This document shows, in pieces, positions 34,579 through 43,697 of a stretch of 64,000 nt of DNA (its first letter is position 1; every line of letters starts with the position of its first letter). Under the pieces are notes generated by a model. That model was not told the origin of the DNA. It did not search any database and was given only the letters and a program-made list of their open reading frames with translations. This DNA is from Anaerosalibacter bizertensis (GTDB lineage: Bacteria; Bacillota; Clostridia; Tissierellales; Sporanaerobacteraceae), in the NCBI RefSeq assembly GCF_009696605.1, contig NZ_VULR01000010.1, positions 1-64,000 on the forward strand, given 5' to 3'. The position numbers and the translations under genes were made by a program.

Positions 34579-35610
34579 ATGTTTAAAAAAGATGAATTAG
34601 AATCAATTGTTTTAGATTATATGGAAGAGGAAAATATTCCAGGTTTAGCATTAGGATTGGTAAAGGATAGAAAGATATTATATACTAATGGATTTGGAGT
34701 AAAAAATATTAATAAAGATGAAAAAATTACTGAGGAAACTATTTTTCATATGGCATCAATTTCTAAAACTTTTGTTGCTACAGCAATTATGCAATTATAT
34801 GAAAGAGGAAAACTAGATATTTATAAACCTGTTATAGATTATATACCATATTTTAAGCTTGCAGATAAACGCTATAAAGAGATAACTATTCAACAAATGT
34901 TAAGCCATTTATCTGGTATGCCAGATGTGGAAGATTATGAATGGGACAACCCACAGTATGATGACAATGCACTAGAAAGATATGTAAAAAGTCTTGATGA
35001 TATAAAATTAATGTGGGAACCAGGAGAAAAATTTTCTTATAGTAATATAACATATGAAATTCTAGGAGATATTATATCAAAAGTTTCTGGAATGACTTTT
35101 GAAAAATATATGAAGGAAAATATACTAAACCCTTTGGAAATGAATAATAGTACTTATTTGAAACAAGATGTTCCAAAAGGTTCCCTTGTTAGTCCTCATA
35201 TAAGAAATAAAAGTGGAGAAATAGAAGTAAGCAATATATTCCCTTATAATAGGATTCATGGACCTAGTTCTACACTTTATTCAAATGCACTTGAAATATG
35301 TAATTATATTATTGCATACATGAATAAGGGAAGATACAATGGAAAAGAAATTTTTAAAGAAGAGACATATTTGAAAATGATAAAACCATATAAAGAAATT
35401 GGACGAGGAAATAAAAAGATAGGACTAGGATGGTTTATAGAAAATAATGGTGAAGACAAGGATATAAAGATCATGCATAGTGGTGAAGATATAGGTTTTA
35501 GAAGCAATCTTATTATACAACCAGAGGCGGGGAAGGCTATTATCGTTATGTCTAATTATAGATGTAGAGGAATATCTGCTTTTTCTAAGACAATTTTAGA
35601 TATTATTTAA
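34579..35610 (+). CDS. Serine hydrolase of the beta-lactamase (class C-like) family
   Basis: A 343-residue protein of the Beta-lactamase family (PF00144). SISK in HMASISKTFVATA is the SxxK nucleophile motif, YSN in FSYSNITYE the YxN motif and HSGE the third motif. No signal peptide is seen, so an intracellular esterase or peptidase is more likely than resistance to antibiotics. The start is uncertain: ATG 34579 has GGAG nine bases upstream; ATG 34564 and 34570 overlap that SD. The next gene is 19 bases downstream. Confidence 0.85.
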   Translation: MFKKDELESIVLDYMEEENIPGLALGLVKDRKILYTNGFGVKNINKDEKITEETIFHMASISKTFVATAIMQLYERGKLDIYKPVIDYIPYFKLADKRYKEITIQQMLSHLSGMPDVEDYEWDNPQYDDNALERYVKSLDDIKLMWEPGEKFSYSNITYEILGDIISKVSGMTFEKYMKENILNPLEMNNSTYLKQDVPKGSLVSPHIRNKSGEIEVSNIFPYNRIHGPSSTLYSNALEICNYIIAYMNKGRYNGKEIFKEETYLKMIKPYKEIGRGNKKIGLGWFIENNGEDKDIKIMHSGEDIGFRSNLIIQPEAGKAIIVMSNYRCRGISAFSKTILDII

Positions 35611-35629
35611 ATATAGCTGGAGGTTTTAT

Positions 35630-36319
35630 ATGGATACTGTAGGAATAATTGGGGCTATGGAGTTGGAAATTAAATTATTAAAAGAGAAAATGTATATAGA
35701 AAGGAAAGAAACTATAGCAGGTTTTAATTATTATATTGGTAGAATTGAAGAAAAAAATGTAATAGTGACTTGTTGTGGTGTGGGAAAGGTAAATGCAGCA
35801 TCTTGTACACAAGCTTTAATAGACAATTTTAATGTAGATTGCATTGTAAATACAGGAATAGCTGGTGGATTATATAGTGAAGTAAAAATATGTGATGTAG
35901 TTATATCGAAGGATGTTACATATCATGACGTAGATAAAAGGCAGATGAAAAATTGTTTTCCATTTAAAGAATACTTTGAAGGAAATGAAAAATTAATTGA
36001 ATTAGCAATAAAAGCGTGTAAACAGTATAAACACAATAATTATAAATACCATATAGGTAGGATTGTTAGTGGAGAAAGTTTTATATCAAATAGTGAAATG
36101 AAGAAAAGTATAATAGAAGAATACTCACCATATTGTGTTGAAATGGAAGGAGCAGCTATTGGACATGTATCTTATATAAATAATATACCTTTTGTTGTTA
36201 TAAGATGTATATCTGATAATGCAGATGATGAAGCAAATATAAATTATAATGATTTTGAAAAGATTTCGGCAGAACATTCAGCTAATATAGTATTTAACAT
36301 GATGAAAATAATTGATTAG
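35630..36319 (+). CDS. mtnN: 5'-methylthioadenosine/S-adenosylhomocysteine nucleosidase
   Basis: A 229-residue nucleosidase that removes adenine from MTA and SAH, recycling by-products of SAM use. Family motifs: GIIGAMELEI at the start, NTGIAGGL, SGESFISN, the substrate-binding VEMEGAAIGHV and the catalytic Asp in RCISDNADDEA. GGAGG lies nine bases before the ATG. It may be co-transcribed with the serine hydrolase upstream and ends at a strong terminator. Confidence 0.93.
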   Translation: MDTVGIIGAMELEIKLLKEKMYIERKETIAGFNYYIGRIEEKNVIVTCCGVGKVNAASCTQALIDNFNVDCIVNTGIAGGLYSEVKICDVVISKDVTYHDVDKRQMKNCFPFKEYFEGNEKLIELAIKACKQYKHNNYKYHIGRIVSGESFISNSEMKKSIIEEYSPYCVEMEGAAIGHVSYINNIPFVVIRCISDNADDEANINYNDFEKISAEHSANIVFNMMKIID

Positions 36320-36360
36320 CTATTTAATAAAAAAATATAATGGGAAATTTTCTGACCACA

Positions 36361-36392
36361 AAAAGCATCTATTTAAAATAGATGCTTTTTAT
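36361..36392 (+). terminator. Terminator of mtnN
   Basis: AAAAGCATCTATTT and its complement are nearly continuous, with five T at the end. Confidence 0.8.
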
Positions 36393-36550
36393 TATTAGGA
36401 TTTTAATGTAAATTTATTAATAACATGTTTCTTATATCATATATATGTTTTTATTGCCTAAAACTGAAAGGGTTAAAATAAAAATCATGGGAAAACTTTT
36501 AATGAAGATTAAATTTTAATTAAACTAAGTATTATTTCATGGAGGTAGAT

Positions 36551-37495
36551 ATGAAGAATAAATCTAAATTAAAGGTTTTTCTAACTTTCTTTCTAATAGT
36601 TTTTATGGTAGTTAATTTTATAGGCTTCTCCATAGGTAATTTTTGCCATAAGCAAATGTGTCTTAGACGAGGAGTAGACAATGATACTGCTCGCACAGTA
36701 TCAAAAATTTTGGGAGGAAATAAAAAGTATGATGAAGAGAGTGTTAGCATAAAAACAACACAAGGATATAAATTAAGTGGGACATATATAAAAAATCCAA
36801 AGGAAACTAAAGATACTATGATATTGGTACATGGTCTTGCTAGGACAAGAAAAAGCATGCTTTCTACTGCAAGGCTATACTTAGATAAAGGGTTTAATGT
36901 ATTGGTATATGATTCAAGAAACAATGGTGAAAGTGAAGGAAAAGATACAACATATGGACATTTTGAAAGATATGATTTAGATGATTGGGTACATTATATT
37001 TCGAAGAAAAACCCTGGAGGTAATATAGGAGTACATGGTAGGTCTATGGGAGCAGCAACTGCTCTTATGCATTCAGAACTCAATGAAAAGCATAGGAAAG
37101 TAAAATTTTATATTTCAGATTGTTCTTATTCTGACTTGAAAGATGAATTTCTGTATGTTGGAGAAAAGGGAAAATTATCTATACCTTTGGAAGCTATAGC
37201 ATTTTGTGCAAGCACAGTTACAAAATTGAAATCTAATTTTAAATATAGCGATGTTTCACCTAAAAAATCAGTTCAAAATGTAAGTACACCAATAATGTTT
37301 ATTCACGGTGCACAAGATGAACTTGTACCAGTTTCTATGTGTAAGGAGTTATTTGATTCAAAGAATAAGGGTTTAAAAGAAATATATATAGCAGAAAATG
37401 CAGGTCATGGTGAAAGCTTTAAAAATAATAGAGAAGAATATAAAGAAAGGGTATATGAATTTGTAGATGCTGTTTTAAGTAAAAATGGAAAATAA
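36551..37495 (+). CDS. Alpha/beta hydrolase with an N-terminal membrane anchor
   Basis: A 314-residue protein: hydrophobic segment (about 9-30), then an alpha/beta hydrolase fold. HGLARTRKS is the oxyanion region, GVHGRSMGAATA contains the nucleophile Ser (GRSMG), GAQDELVP the Asp and AGHGES the His. It resembles membrane-anchored hydrolases of the YqkD/BAAT-like group with unknown substrate. ATG 36551 is chosen because GGAGGT (36541-36546) precedes it; ATG 36539 lies inside that SD. Its active site should face outward if the anchor is a signal anchor. Confidence 0.85.
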   Translation: MKNKSKLKVFLTFFLIVFMVVNFIGFSIGNFCHKQMCLRRGVDNDTARTVSKILGGNKKYDEESVSIKTTQGYKLSGTYIKNPKETKDTMILVHGLARTRKSMLSTARLYLDKGFNVLVYDSRNNGESEGKDTTYGHFERYDLDDWVHYISKKNPGGNIGVHGRSMGAATALMHSELNEKHRKVKFYISDCSYSDLKDEFLYVGEKGKLSIPLEAIAFCASTVTKLKSNFKYSDVSPKKSVQNVSTPIMFIHGAQDELVPVSMCKELFDSKNKGLKEIYIAENAGHGESFKNNREEYKERVYEFVDAVLSKNGK

Positions 37496-37531
37496 AATTC
37501 CTGTGGAAATAACACAGGAATTTTATTTTTT
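37491..37531 (+). terminator. Terminator of the hydrolase gene
   Basis: AATAAAATTCCTGTG pairs exactly with CACAGGAATTTTATT around seven bases; T run after it. The left arm includes the stop codon. Confidence 0.8.
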
Positions 37532-37693
37532 ATATAACTAAAAAGTAAATCCCAATTATCATTAGTATATTTTCTATCCTTTTTAATAATATTAGTTTAA
37601 TCATAAAAATAAATATTACTTCATTGCAAATATTGGAAATTTTTTATACAATGAAATAAAAGAAGACCGTCTAATTAGGAGTGTGAAAGCAAT

Positions 37694-38710
37694 ATGATAT
37701 ATGTGATAAACAATAATAATGATCCTTTTTTCAATCATGCTGTAGAAGAGTATTTAATGAATAACTTCGATGAAGAAATATTTATGCTATGGATAAATAA
37801 GCCCTCAATATTAATAGGAAGGAATCAGAATACCATATCAGAAATAAATATAGATTATATAGAAGAAAATGGGATTATAGTGGTTAGAAGGCTTTCTGGT
37901 GGAGGAGCGGTTTACAATGATTTGGGGAATATAAATTTTACCTTTATTACCTATAGGGATAATTCAAAGCCACAAGTAAAAAATGGATTTGAGAAATTTG
38001 CATTACCTGTAGTAAATGCACTTAAATCTTTAGGTATTAATGCCGAATTTACGGGCAGAAATGATATAACGATAGATGGAAAGAAGTTTTCTGGCAATGC
38101 TCAACATTTTGGAAAAGACAAGCTTCTTCACCATGGGACTCTCTTGTATGATTGTGATATGTCAAAGCTATCTTTAGCATTAAAAAGTAAGCCAATAAAA
38201 TTTGTAGATAAATCTGTAAAATCAACAAGTGCAAGAGTTACAAATATTTATCCTTATATGAAGGAAAAGATGAGCTTACATAGCTTTAAAGATTATTTAC
38301 AAGAATACATAATTAAAACTTATAATATAAAGAACATATATGAATTCAATGAAGAAGATCTATATGAAATAGATAAAATAGTCAAAAATAGATTTTCTAC
38401 ATGGGAGTGGAACTATGGAAGGAGTCCAGATTATAAATACAAAAATTTTGTGAAATATCCAAGTGGAGTAATAGAATATTATCTAGGGGTTGAAAATGGA
38501 GAAATAAAAAGTATTTCCATATATGGTGATTACTTTGGAGAAAAAAATATACAAGATGTAGAAAAAGCATTAATAGGAGTAAGGCATAATAGAAAAGAGA
38601 TAGAACTTGTTTTAAACAAAATAAATTTAGACCAATATATCCATGGAATAACAATAAATGAATTTATTGATGGACTAATGGATATAGGGTCAAATATGGA
38701 GGGAGATTAA
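37694..38710 (+). CDS. lplA: Lipoate-protein ligase
   Basis: A 338-residue ligase that activates lipoate (or octanoate) with ATP and attaches it to acceptor lysines. The family stretches are RRLSGGGAVYNDLGN, the active-site Lys in DGKKFSGNAQ and HHGTLL. The C-terminal accessory domain is present. AGGAG stands about twelve bases upstream of the ATG. It overlaps lipA as TAATG, so attachment of an acyl group and its sulphur insertion are encoded together. Confidence 0.93.
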   Translation: MIYVINNNNDPFFNHAVEEYLMNNFDEEIFMLWINKPSILIGRNQNTISEINIDYIEENGIIVVRRLSGGGAVYNDLGNINFTFITYRDNSKPQVKNGFEKFALPVVNALKSLGINAEFTGRNDITIDGKKFSGNAQHFGKDKLLHHGTLLYDCDMSKLSLALKSKPIKFVDKSVKSTSARVTNIYPYMKEKMSLHSFKDYLQEYIIKTYNIKNIYEFNEEDLYEIDKIVKNRFSTWEWNYGRSPDYKYKNFVKYPSGVIEYYLGVENGEIKSISIYGDYFGEKNIQDVEKALIGVRHNRKEIELVLNKINLDQYIHGITINEFIDGLMDIGSNMEGD

Positions 38711-39552
38711 TGGCTTTAAGAAAACCAGAGTGGATTAGAGTTAAAATGCAAGGGGGAACTCAACAAAACAAAGTAAACTCTTTGATGTCAAACCTTTCTC
38801 TAAATACAGTGTGTGATGAGGCAAATTGTCCCAATAGAATGGAATGCTATACTCGAGGAACTGCTACATTTATGATACTAGGTAAAAATTGTACAAGAAA
38901 CTGTACTTTTTGTAATGTAACCAGAGAAAAACCAGAAAAGGTAGACCCAGATGAACCAGAAAATGTAGCTAAGGCTATATCAAAACTTGGACTAAAACAT
39001 GCTGTTATTACATCAGTTACAAGGGATGATTTGGAAGACCAGGGAGCTAATCAATTTGTAAGAGTTGTAGAAGAAATAAGAAAGGCTACTCCAAAGGTAA
39101 CTATAGAATTGCTTATACCAGATATGCAAGGCGATAAAGATTTAATAGATATTATAATAGATTCAGAGCCCAATATTCTAAATCATAATATAGAAACAGT
39201 ACCGGAATTATATGATAAAGTCAGACCTATGGCAAATTTTGAAAGATCAATAGAGTTACTTGATTATGTAAAGAAAACAAAACCAGATATGAGAACTAAA
39301 TCTGGAATTATGCTAGGACTGGGGGAAACAGAGGAGCAGGTTTTAGAGGTATTTAAAAGATTACGTGAAGTTGATTGTGATATGTTAACATTAGGGCAAT
39401 ATTTGCAACCTACAGCTAAACATATTCCTGTAGTAGAGTATATTACCCCAGACCAATTCAATGAATATAAGGAAATTGCACTATCTATGGGATTCAAACG
39501 AGTAGCATCTGCACCTCTTGTTAGAAGTTCGTATTATGCTGAAGATTTTTAA
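38710..39552 (+). CDS. lipA: Lipoyl synthase
   Basis: A 280-residue radical SAM enzyme that inserts two sulphurs into protein-bound octanoyl groups. The auxiliary cluster motif CDEANCPNRMEC and the radical SAM motif CTRNCTFC are both present, as is the C-terminal RSSY needed by the auxiliary cluster. It overlaps lplA by one base. No lipoylated E2 or GcvH gene lies in the window. Confidence 0.95.
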   Translation: MALRKPEWIRVKMQGGTQQNKVNSLMSNLSLNTVCDEANCPNRMECYTRGTATFMILGKNCTRNCTFCNVTREKPEKVDPDEPENVAKAISKLGLKHAVITSVTRDDLEDQGANQFVRVVEEIRKATPKVTIELLIPDMQGDKDLIDIIIDSEPNILNHNIETVPELYDKVRPMANFERSIELLDYVKKTKPDMRTKSGIMLGLGETEEQVLEVFKRLREVDCDMLTLGQYLQPTAKHIPVVEYITPDQFNEYKEIALSMGFKRVASAPLVRSSYYAEDF

Positions 39553-39580
39553 GATGCATATTTAATGATAATATATGGAT

Positions 39581-39602
39581 GTGAGGTTCCTAGGAATCTC
39601 AC
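39581..39602. repeat. Hairpin after lipA
   Basis: GTGAGGTTCC and GGAATCTCAC pair (one G-T) with a two-base centre, 29 bases after the lipA stop. No T run follows, so it is a weak terminator or an RNA-stabilising hairpin. Confidence 0.45.
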
Positions 39603-39618
39603 TTATAAACAAAATATC

Positions 39619-39647
39619 TTGAAAAATGTCGAATTTTCTGGTATATT
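39619..39647 (+). promoter_or_regulatory. Promoter of the purine permease operon
   Basis: TTGAAA (39619-39624), 17 bases, TATATT (39642-39647), about 25 bases before the riboswitch aptamer. Confidence 0.6.
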
Positions 39648-39670
39648 CATTATATAAAAACAGAATATTG

Positions 39671-39845
39671 CTCTCATATAATCCTGATAATATGGTTCAG
39701 GAGTCTCTACAGAATAACCAATAATTATTCTACTATGGGTTAGGATAAACAGCTAATGATTAAAAGGTATTATATTAATTTTAATCCTTATTTACATTTT
39801 AAAGAAACTGGAATTCTCTCCTATAGAGGGTTCCAGTTTCTTGTT
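39671..39845 (+). promoter_or_regulatory. Purine riboswitch (guanine type) with terminator-like platform
   Basis: The aptamer (about 39671-39741) has the three-way junction consensus: CATATAATCC, loop with ATATGG, GTCTCTACA, then CTACTATG closing P1 against CTCATA. P2 is CCTGA/TCAGG and P3 AGAATAA with its complement. The ligand-reading base before TATG is C, as in guanine-sensing members (T in adenine ones). A 12-base stem AAGAAACTGGAA/TTCCAGTTTCTT (39802-39842) is the likely expression platform, though its T tail is short. Confidence 0.85.
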
Positions 39846-39887
39846 ATGTATTTCTTTATGTGGGAGCAACACAAAGGAGAGACATAA

Positions 39888-40955
39888 ATGGAATATTTAA
39901 AAGACGTACTTGCAGCATTGAGTGTTATTCTTAATGGATTACCTCAAGGACTTTTAGCATTGTCATTTGGATTTGCATCAGTACCAACTGCTTTAGCATT
40001 TATTGTTGGTGCAATAGGATGTCTAATATTTGGTGTGGTAGCACCAGTTTCATTTCAGGCAGAAACTATTACATTAGCAGGAACAATGGGTAAAAACATG
40101 AAAGAACGAATATCTATGGTTATTTTAGGTGCTATAGGTATGACTATCATAGGTGCATTTGGTTTACTTGAAAGAATTGTAAACTTTATTGGGCCTGCAA
40201 TTACTAGTGGAATGATGGCAGGAGTAGGTATTATGCTAACACGTGTTGCTGTTGACATGGCAAGAAAAAATAAGATAGTTGGGTTTAGCTCTATTGGTAT
40301 TAGCTTCGTTGTTTATATGCTTACAAAAGATTTAGTATATACCATTGCTATTTCTGTAATTGTATCAAGTATTATTGCACTAATATTAAAGCAAGAATCC
40401 GATATTATTATTTCTGAAAGGGAAAAATTCGTTTTTCAAAAGCCTATTATAAATATTGATGTTATTCGTGGTGCTTTGGCCATGATATGTTTAAATATAG
40501 GTGCTAATATTGCATTTGGAAAGATCACTGGTAATATTGCCAATACCAATGTCAATATAGATCATTTATCAATTGTCAGTAGTTTGGCAGATTTAGCATC
40601 AGCAATGTTTGGAGGCGGTCCTGTTGAATCTATTATTTCTGCAACAGGAGGTGCACCACATCCTTTAATGTCTGGTGTTTTAATGATGGTTTTAATGGCA
40701 ATTATTTTATTTGCAGGTTTATTGCCTAAGATGGGAAAATATATACCTAGTGAATCAATTGCTGGATTTTTATTTGTGCTAGGAGCTATTGTAACTGTAC
40801 CAGTTAATGCTGTGTCTGCGTTAACTGTTACTGGAATTCCAGGAGGACCCATTGTCGGAGGAATAACTATGACTGTAACAGCAATTACTGATCCATTTTT
40901 AGGTATGGTATCAGGTATTATTTTTAAAGTTTTTGCTAGTATATTAGGAATGTAA
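39888..40955 (+). CDS. NCS2-family purine permease
   Basis: A 355-residue membrane protein with ten or more hydrophobic segments, of the nucleobase:cation symporter 2 family. It is shorter than typical members (about 430) and belongs to the group with the AGIGIMLTR-like segment (here GVGIMLTRVAVD) and FGGGPVESIISATGG in the second half. The guanine-type riboswitch upstream and the phosphoribosyltransferase downstream suggest guanine, hypoxanthine or xanthine as substrate. AAAGGAGAG before the ATG. Confidence 0.85.
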   Translation: MEYLKDVLAALSVILNGLPQGLLALSFGFASVPTALAFIVGAIGCLIFGVVAPVSFQAETITLAGTMGKNMKERISMVILGAIGMTIIGAFGLLERIVNFIGPAITSGMMAGVGIMLTRVAVDMARKNKIVGFSSIGISFVVYMLTKDLVYTIAISVIVSSIIALILKQESDIIISEREKFVFQKPIINIDVIRGALAMICLNIGANIAFGKITGNIANTNVNIDHLSIVSSLADLASAMFGGGPVESIISATGGAPHPLMSGVLMMVLMAIILFAGLLPKMGKYIPSESIAGFLFVLGAIVTVPVNAVSALTVTGIPGGPIVGGITMTVTAITDPFLGMVSGIIFKVFASILGM

Positions 40956-40974
40956 TGTATGAGGAGGATGAAAA

Positions 40975-41520
40975 ATGGAAAAAACATATTCTATTGAAAT
41001 AGCTGGAGTAACAAGGGAACTACCTATTGTACAGATTAATGACAATCTTTCTATTGCTAGTTTTGTAATATTAGGAGATACTGAACTGGTTTCTGTAGCA
41101 GCTCCTGAAATAGTAAAAAAATTACCTCATGTAGATGTACTATTAACTGCAGAGGCAAAAGGAATTCCTTTAGTATTTGAGATGTCTAAGTTGTTAGATA
41201 TGGAAAGATATATTGTGGCTAGAAAGAGCATAAAACCTTATATGAATTCACCTATTATTGATGAAGTTGTATCCATAACTACCCAGGACAAGCAACTATT
41301 GTGTTTAGATGAGAAAGATGCTGAATATATAAGGGGGAAAAGGGTAGCTATTATTGACGATGTTATAAGTACTGGAGACTCTATACGAGCTATGGAAAGA
41401 CTTGTAGAATCGGCAGGAGGTATTGTTGAAGCTAAAGCAGCTATATTGGCAGAAGGAGATGCAGCCAATAGAAAAGATATTATATTTTTAGGGTATCTTC
41501 CGATTTTTGAGAAAGAATAA
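40975..41520 (+). CDS. Purine phosphoribosyltransferase-like protein
   Basis: A 181-residue type I phosphoribosyltransferase. The PRPP motif is VAIIDDVISTGDSI; VLLTAEAKGIPLV and ARKSIKPYM resemble adenine phosphoribosyltransferase-like enzymes. Placed 19 bases after the permease with SD GAGGAGG, it should convert the imported base to its nucleotide, trapping it in the cell. The guanine-type riboswitch favours a 6-oxopurine over adenine, so the apt name is not given. Confidence 0.85.
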   Translation: MEKTYSIEIAGVTRELPIVQINDNLSIASFVILGDTELVSVAAPEIVKKLPHVDVLLTAEAKGIPLVFEMSKLLDMERYIVARKSIKPYMNSPIIDEVVSITTQDKQLLCLDEKDAEYIRGKRVAIIDDVISTGDSIRAMERLVESAGGIVEAKAAILAEGDAANRKDIIFLGYLPIFEKE

Positions 41521-41540
41521 ATCATAGTAAATAGTTATAA

Positions 41541-41578
41541 AAAATAAGTTGGCGAAATAGAAACGCCAACTTATTTTT
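41541..41578. terminator. Bidirectional terminator between the purine operon and ychF
   Basis: AAAATAAGTTGGCG and CGCCAACTTATTTTT form a 14-base stem with a nine-base loop. A and T runs serve both convergent transcripts. Confidence 0.85.
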
Positions 41579-42671
41579 ATACATTAAACCTAAACAATAC
41601 TACATCCCCATCTTGCATTATATAATCTTTTCCTTCTAGACGGATAAGTCCCTTTTCTTTTGCTTGAGTATGTCCACCGCATTCTAATAAATCTCTATAG
41701 TTTACTACTTCTGCTCTTATAAAACCTCTTTCCATATCTGTATGGATTTTTCCAGCAGCTTGTGGGGCTTTTGTTCCTTTTTTTATAGTCCAAGCCCTTA
41801 CTTCTTGTGGACCAGCGGTTAAGAAGCTCATAAGGCCTAATAGATCATAACTAGCCCTTATAAGTTTATCAAGTCCAGATTCTTTAAGACCTAGTTCGTC
41901 TAAAAATATTTCTCTTTCTTCTCCTTCAAGTTGAGCAATTTCAGCTTCTATTTTAGCTGATATGACTATAGTTTTAGAGTTTTCTTGTTTTGCATACTCT
42001 TCTACTTTGGCTACATGTGGATTATTTTCATATCCATCTATATGATCTTCCTCTGAAACATTACATACATACAGTACAGGCTTTAATGAAAGTAAGCTTA
42101 AACTCTTTATTAGACTAAGCTCTTCTTCTGTATAGTCTAAACTTCTAGGAGATTTTCCTTCTTCTATACTTTCTTTGATTCTAGTTAAAAGTTCATATTC
42201 TTTCTTGTAGCTTTTATCTCCTTTCATTTCTTTTTCTACTTTAGCAAGTCTTCTATCTATGACTTCTAAATCAGAGAGCATAAGCTCTAAATTTATAATT
42301 TCAATATCATTAACAGGGTCTATTCTTCCTTCTACATGGGTAACATTCTCATCTTCAAAGCATCTAACTACTTGAATTATAGATTCTACTTCACGAATAT
42401 GTGAAAGAAATTTATTTCCTAAACCTTCTCCATCACTAGCACCTTTTACTAATCCAGCAATATCAAAAAATTCAATAGTAGCTGGAGTTAATTTTTCAGG
42501 ATTAATAAGTTCAGCTAATTGATTTAATCTTTCATCTGGCACAGGAACGATGCCTACATTTGGCTCTATGGTACAAAATGGATAGTTTTCTGCATCTGCT
42601 TTTGCAGCTGTTAATGCATTAAAAAGAGTACTTTTACCTACATTTGGTAGTCCTACTATTCCTAATTTCAT
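41577..42671 (-). CDS. ychF: Redox/ribosome-associated GTPase-fold ATPase YchF
   Basis: A 364-residue Obg-family protein. The G1 motif is GLPNVGKST, followed by NYPFCTIEPNVG; a coiled-coil insertion and the C-terminal TGS domain are present, ending KDYIMQDGDVVLFRFNV. In place of the usual NKxD, the variant at CNVSEED fits the ATP-preferring YchF/OLA1 group. It binds ribosomes and takes part in stress responses. AAGGAAG precedes the ATG. Confidence 0.95.
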   Translation of the reverse strand: MKLGIVGLPNVGKSTLFNALTAAKADAENYPFCTIEPNVGIVPVPDERLNQLAELINPEKLTPATIEFFDIAGLVKGASDGEGLGNKFLSHIREVESIIQVVRCFEDENVTHVEGRIDPVNDIEIINLELMLSDLEVIDRRLAKVEKEMKGDKSYKKEYELLTRIKESIEEGKSPRSLDYTEEELSLIKSLSLLSLKPVLYVCNVSEEDHIDGYENNPHVAKVEEYAKQENSKTIVISAKIEAEIAQLEGEEREIFLDELGLKESGLDKLIRASYDLLGLMSFLTAGPQEVRAWTIKKGTKAPQAAGKIHTDMERGFIRAEVVNYRDLLECGGHTQAKEKGLIRLEGKDYIMQDGDVVLFRFNV

Positions 42672-42712
42672 TTCAATCTTCCTTTCGACCTTAAGTTATT
42701 GTGTCATAAGAC

Positions 42713-42741
42713 ATTATATATTATGCTTTTTATTTATTCAA
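42713..42741 (-). promoter_or_regulatory. Promoter of ychF
   Basis: On the minus strand TTGAAT (42741-42736) and TATAAT (42718-42713) are 17 bases apart, 42 bases before the start codon. Confidence 0.65.
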
Positions 42742-42765
42742 TACAGAGCTAAAATGAATTTGTAT

Positions 42766-42809
42766 TTTACATAGATTTTACTTTCTCTTAACTTGGACTT
42801 AACTATATT
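42766..42809 (+). promoter_or_regulatory. Pho box array and -10 element of the pst operon
   Basis: Four six-base boxes, TTTACA (42766), TTTACT (42777), TTAACT (42788) and TTAACT (42799), repeat with an exact 11-base period, matching the PhoP consensus TT(A/T/C)ACA-N5 of Firmicutes. A TATATT (42804-42809) overlaps the end of the last box, as in PhoP-activated promoters lacking a -35. The matching phoPR genes are not recognised in the window. Confidence 0.8.
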
Positions 42810-42852
42810 TAATTATTATTGAATTGTAAAAAGAAAAGAGAGGAGAATGTAA

Positions 42853-43695
42853 ATGAAAATTGCTAGTTTTAAAAGAATAGTTTTAATTCTATCTTTAGTA
42901 TTAATAGTTTCTGTAGTAGTAGCTGGTTGTACAAAAGGATCAAAAGAAGCTAAAGGAACTGATTCAAAACTAGAAGGAACAATAAATATTGTAGGCTCTA
43001 CCTCTGTAACACCACTAGCAGAAGATTTAGGACAAGAATTTAGTAATAAAAATCCAGAAATTAAAGTAGATGTTCAAGGAGTTGGTTCTACAGCAGGAAT
43101 TAAAGCTACAATTGATAAAACAGCAGATATTGGTATAAGTTCGAGGGATTTAAAAGATGAAGAAAAAGAATATAAAATGAATGAATATATAATTGCTTAT
43201 GATGGTATTGTTGTAGCAGTACATCCTGAAAATAGTGTAGAAGATTTAGACATGAATACTATAAATAAAATATTTACTGGAGAAATAAAGAATTGGAAAG
43301 AAGTTGGAGGAGAAGATGAGGAAATTTTAATAATTTCAAGAGAAGAAGGCTCAGGAACAAGGGGAGCTTTTGAGGAAATACTAGACCTTGATTCAGTTAG
43401 AGAAGATGCCCTTATAGCTGAAGGAAATGGAGCGGTTAAAGCTAACATAGCAAGTAAGAAGAATTCAATAGGCTATATATCCTTATCTTATTTAGATGAT
43501 TCAATAAGTGGACTTAAAATAGATGGTGTAGAAGGAACATCAGAAAATATTAAATCTGGAAAATATAAAATTTCAAGACCATTTCTAATGATTACAAATG
43601 GTGAAGAAGATCCTTTAGTTAAAGAATTCTTAGATTTCGTATTAAGTAAAGAAGGACAGAAAATAGTAGGCAAAAAACAAATTACTGTAAAATAA
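42853..43695 (+). CDS. pstS: Phosphate ABC transporter substrate-binding lipoprotein
   Basis: A 280-residue lipoprotein. The lipobox is VAGC (Cys26); the mature part starts LEGTINIVGSTSVTPL, and SREEGSGTRGAFEE and GNGAVKANIASKKNSIGY bind phosphate in this family. It captures phosphate outside the membrane for PstCAB. GAGGAGA precedes the ATG. First gene of pstSCAB, behind a strong Pho box array; a hairpin separates it from pstC. Confidence 0.95.
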   Translation: MKIASFKRIVLILSLVLIVSVVVAGCTKGSKEAKGTDSKLEGTINIVGSTSVTPLAEDLGQEFSNKNPEIKVDVQGVGSTAGIKATIDKTADIGISSRDLKDEEKEYKMNEYIIAYDGIVVAVHPENSVEDLDMNTINKIFTGEIKNWKEVGGEDEEILIISREEGSGTRGAFEEILDLDSVREDALIAEGNGAVKANIASKKNSIGYISLSYLDDSISGLKIDGVEGTSENIKSGKYKISRPFLMITNGEEDPLVKEFLDFVLSKEGQKIVGKKQITVK

Positions 43696-43697
43696 TA

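Noticed and set aside
36395-36540. Riboswitch before the alpha/beta hydrolase
   Set aside because: The gap is AT-rich without conserved aptamer blocks or a terminator before the gene.
40562-40987. Open frame of 141 codons antisense to the NCS2 permease
   Set aside because: Low-complexity shadow of the sense membrane protein, no SD.
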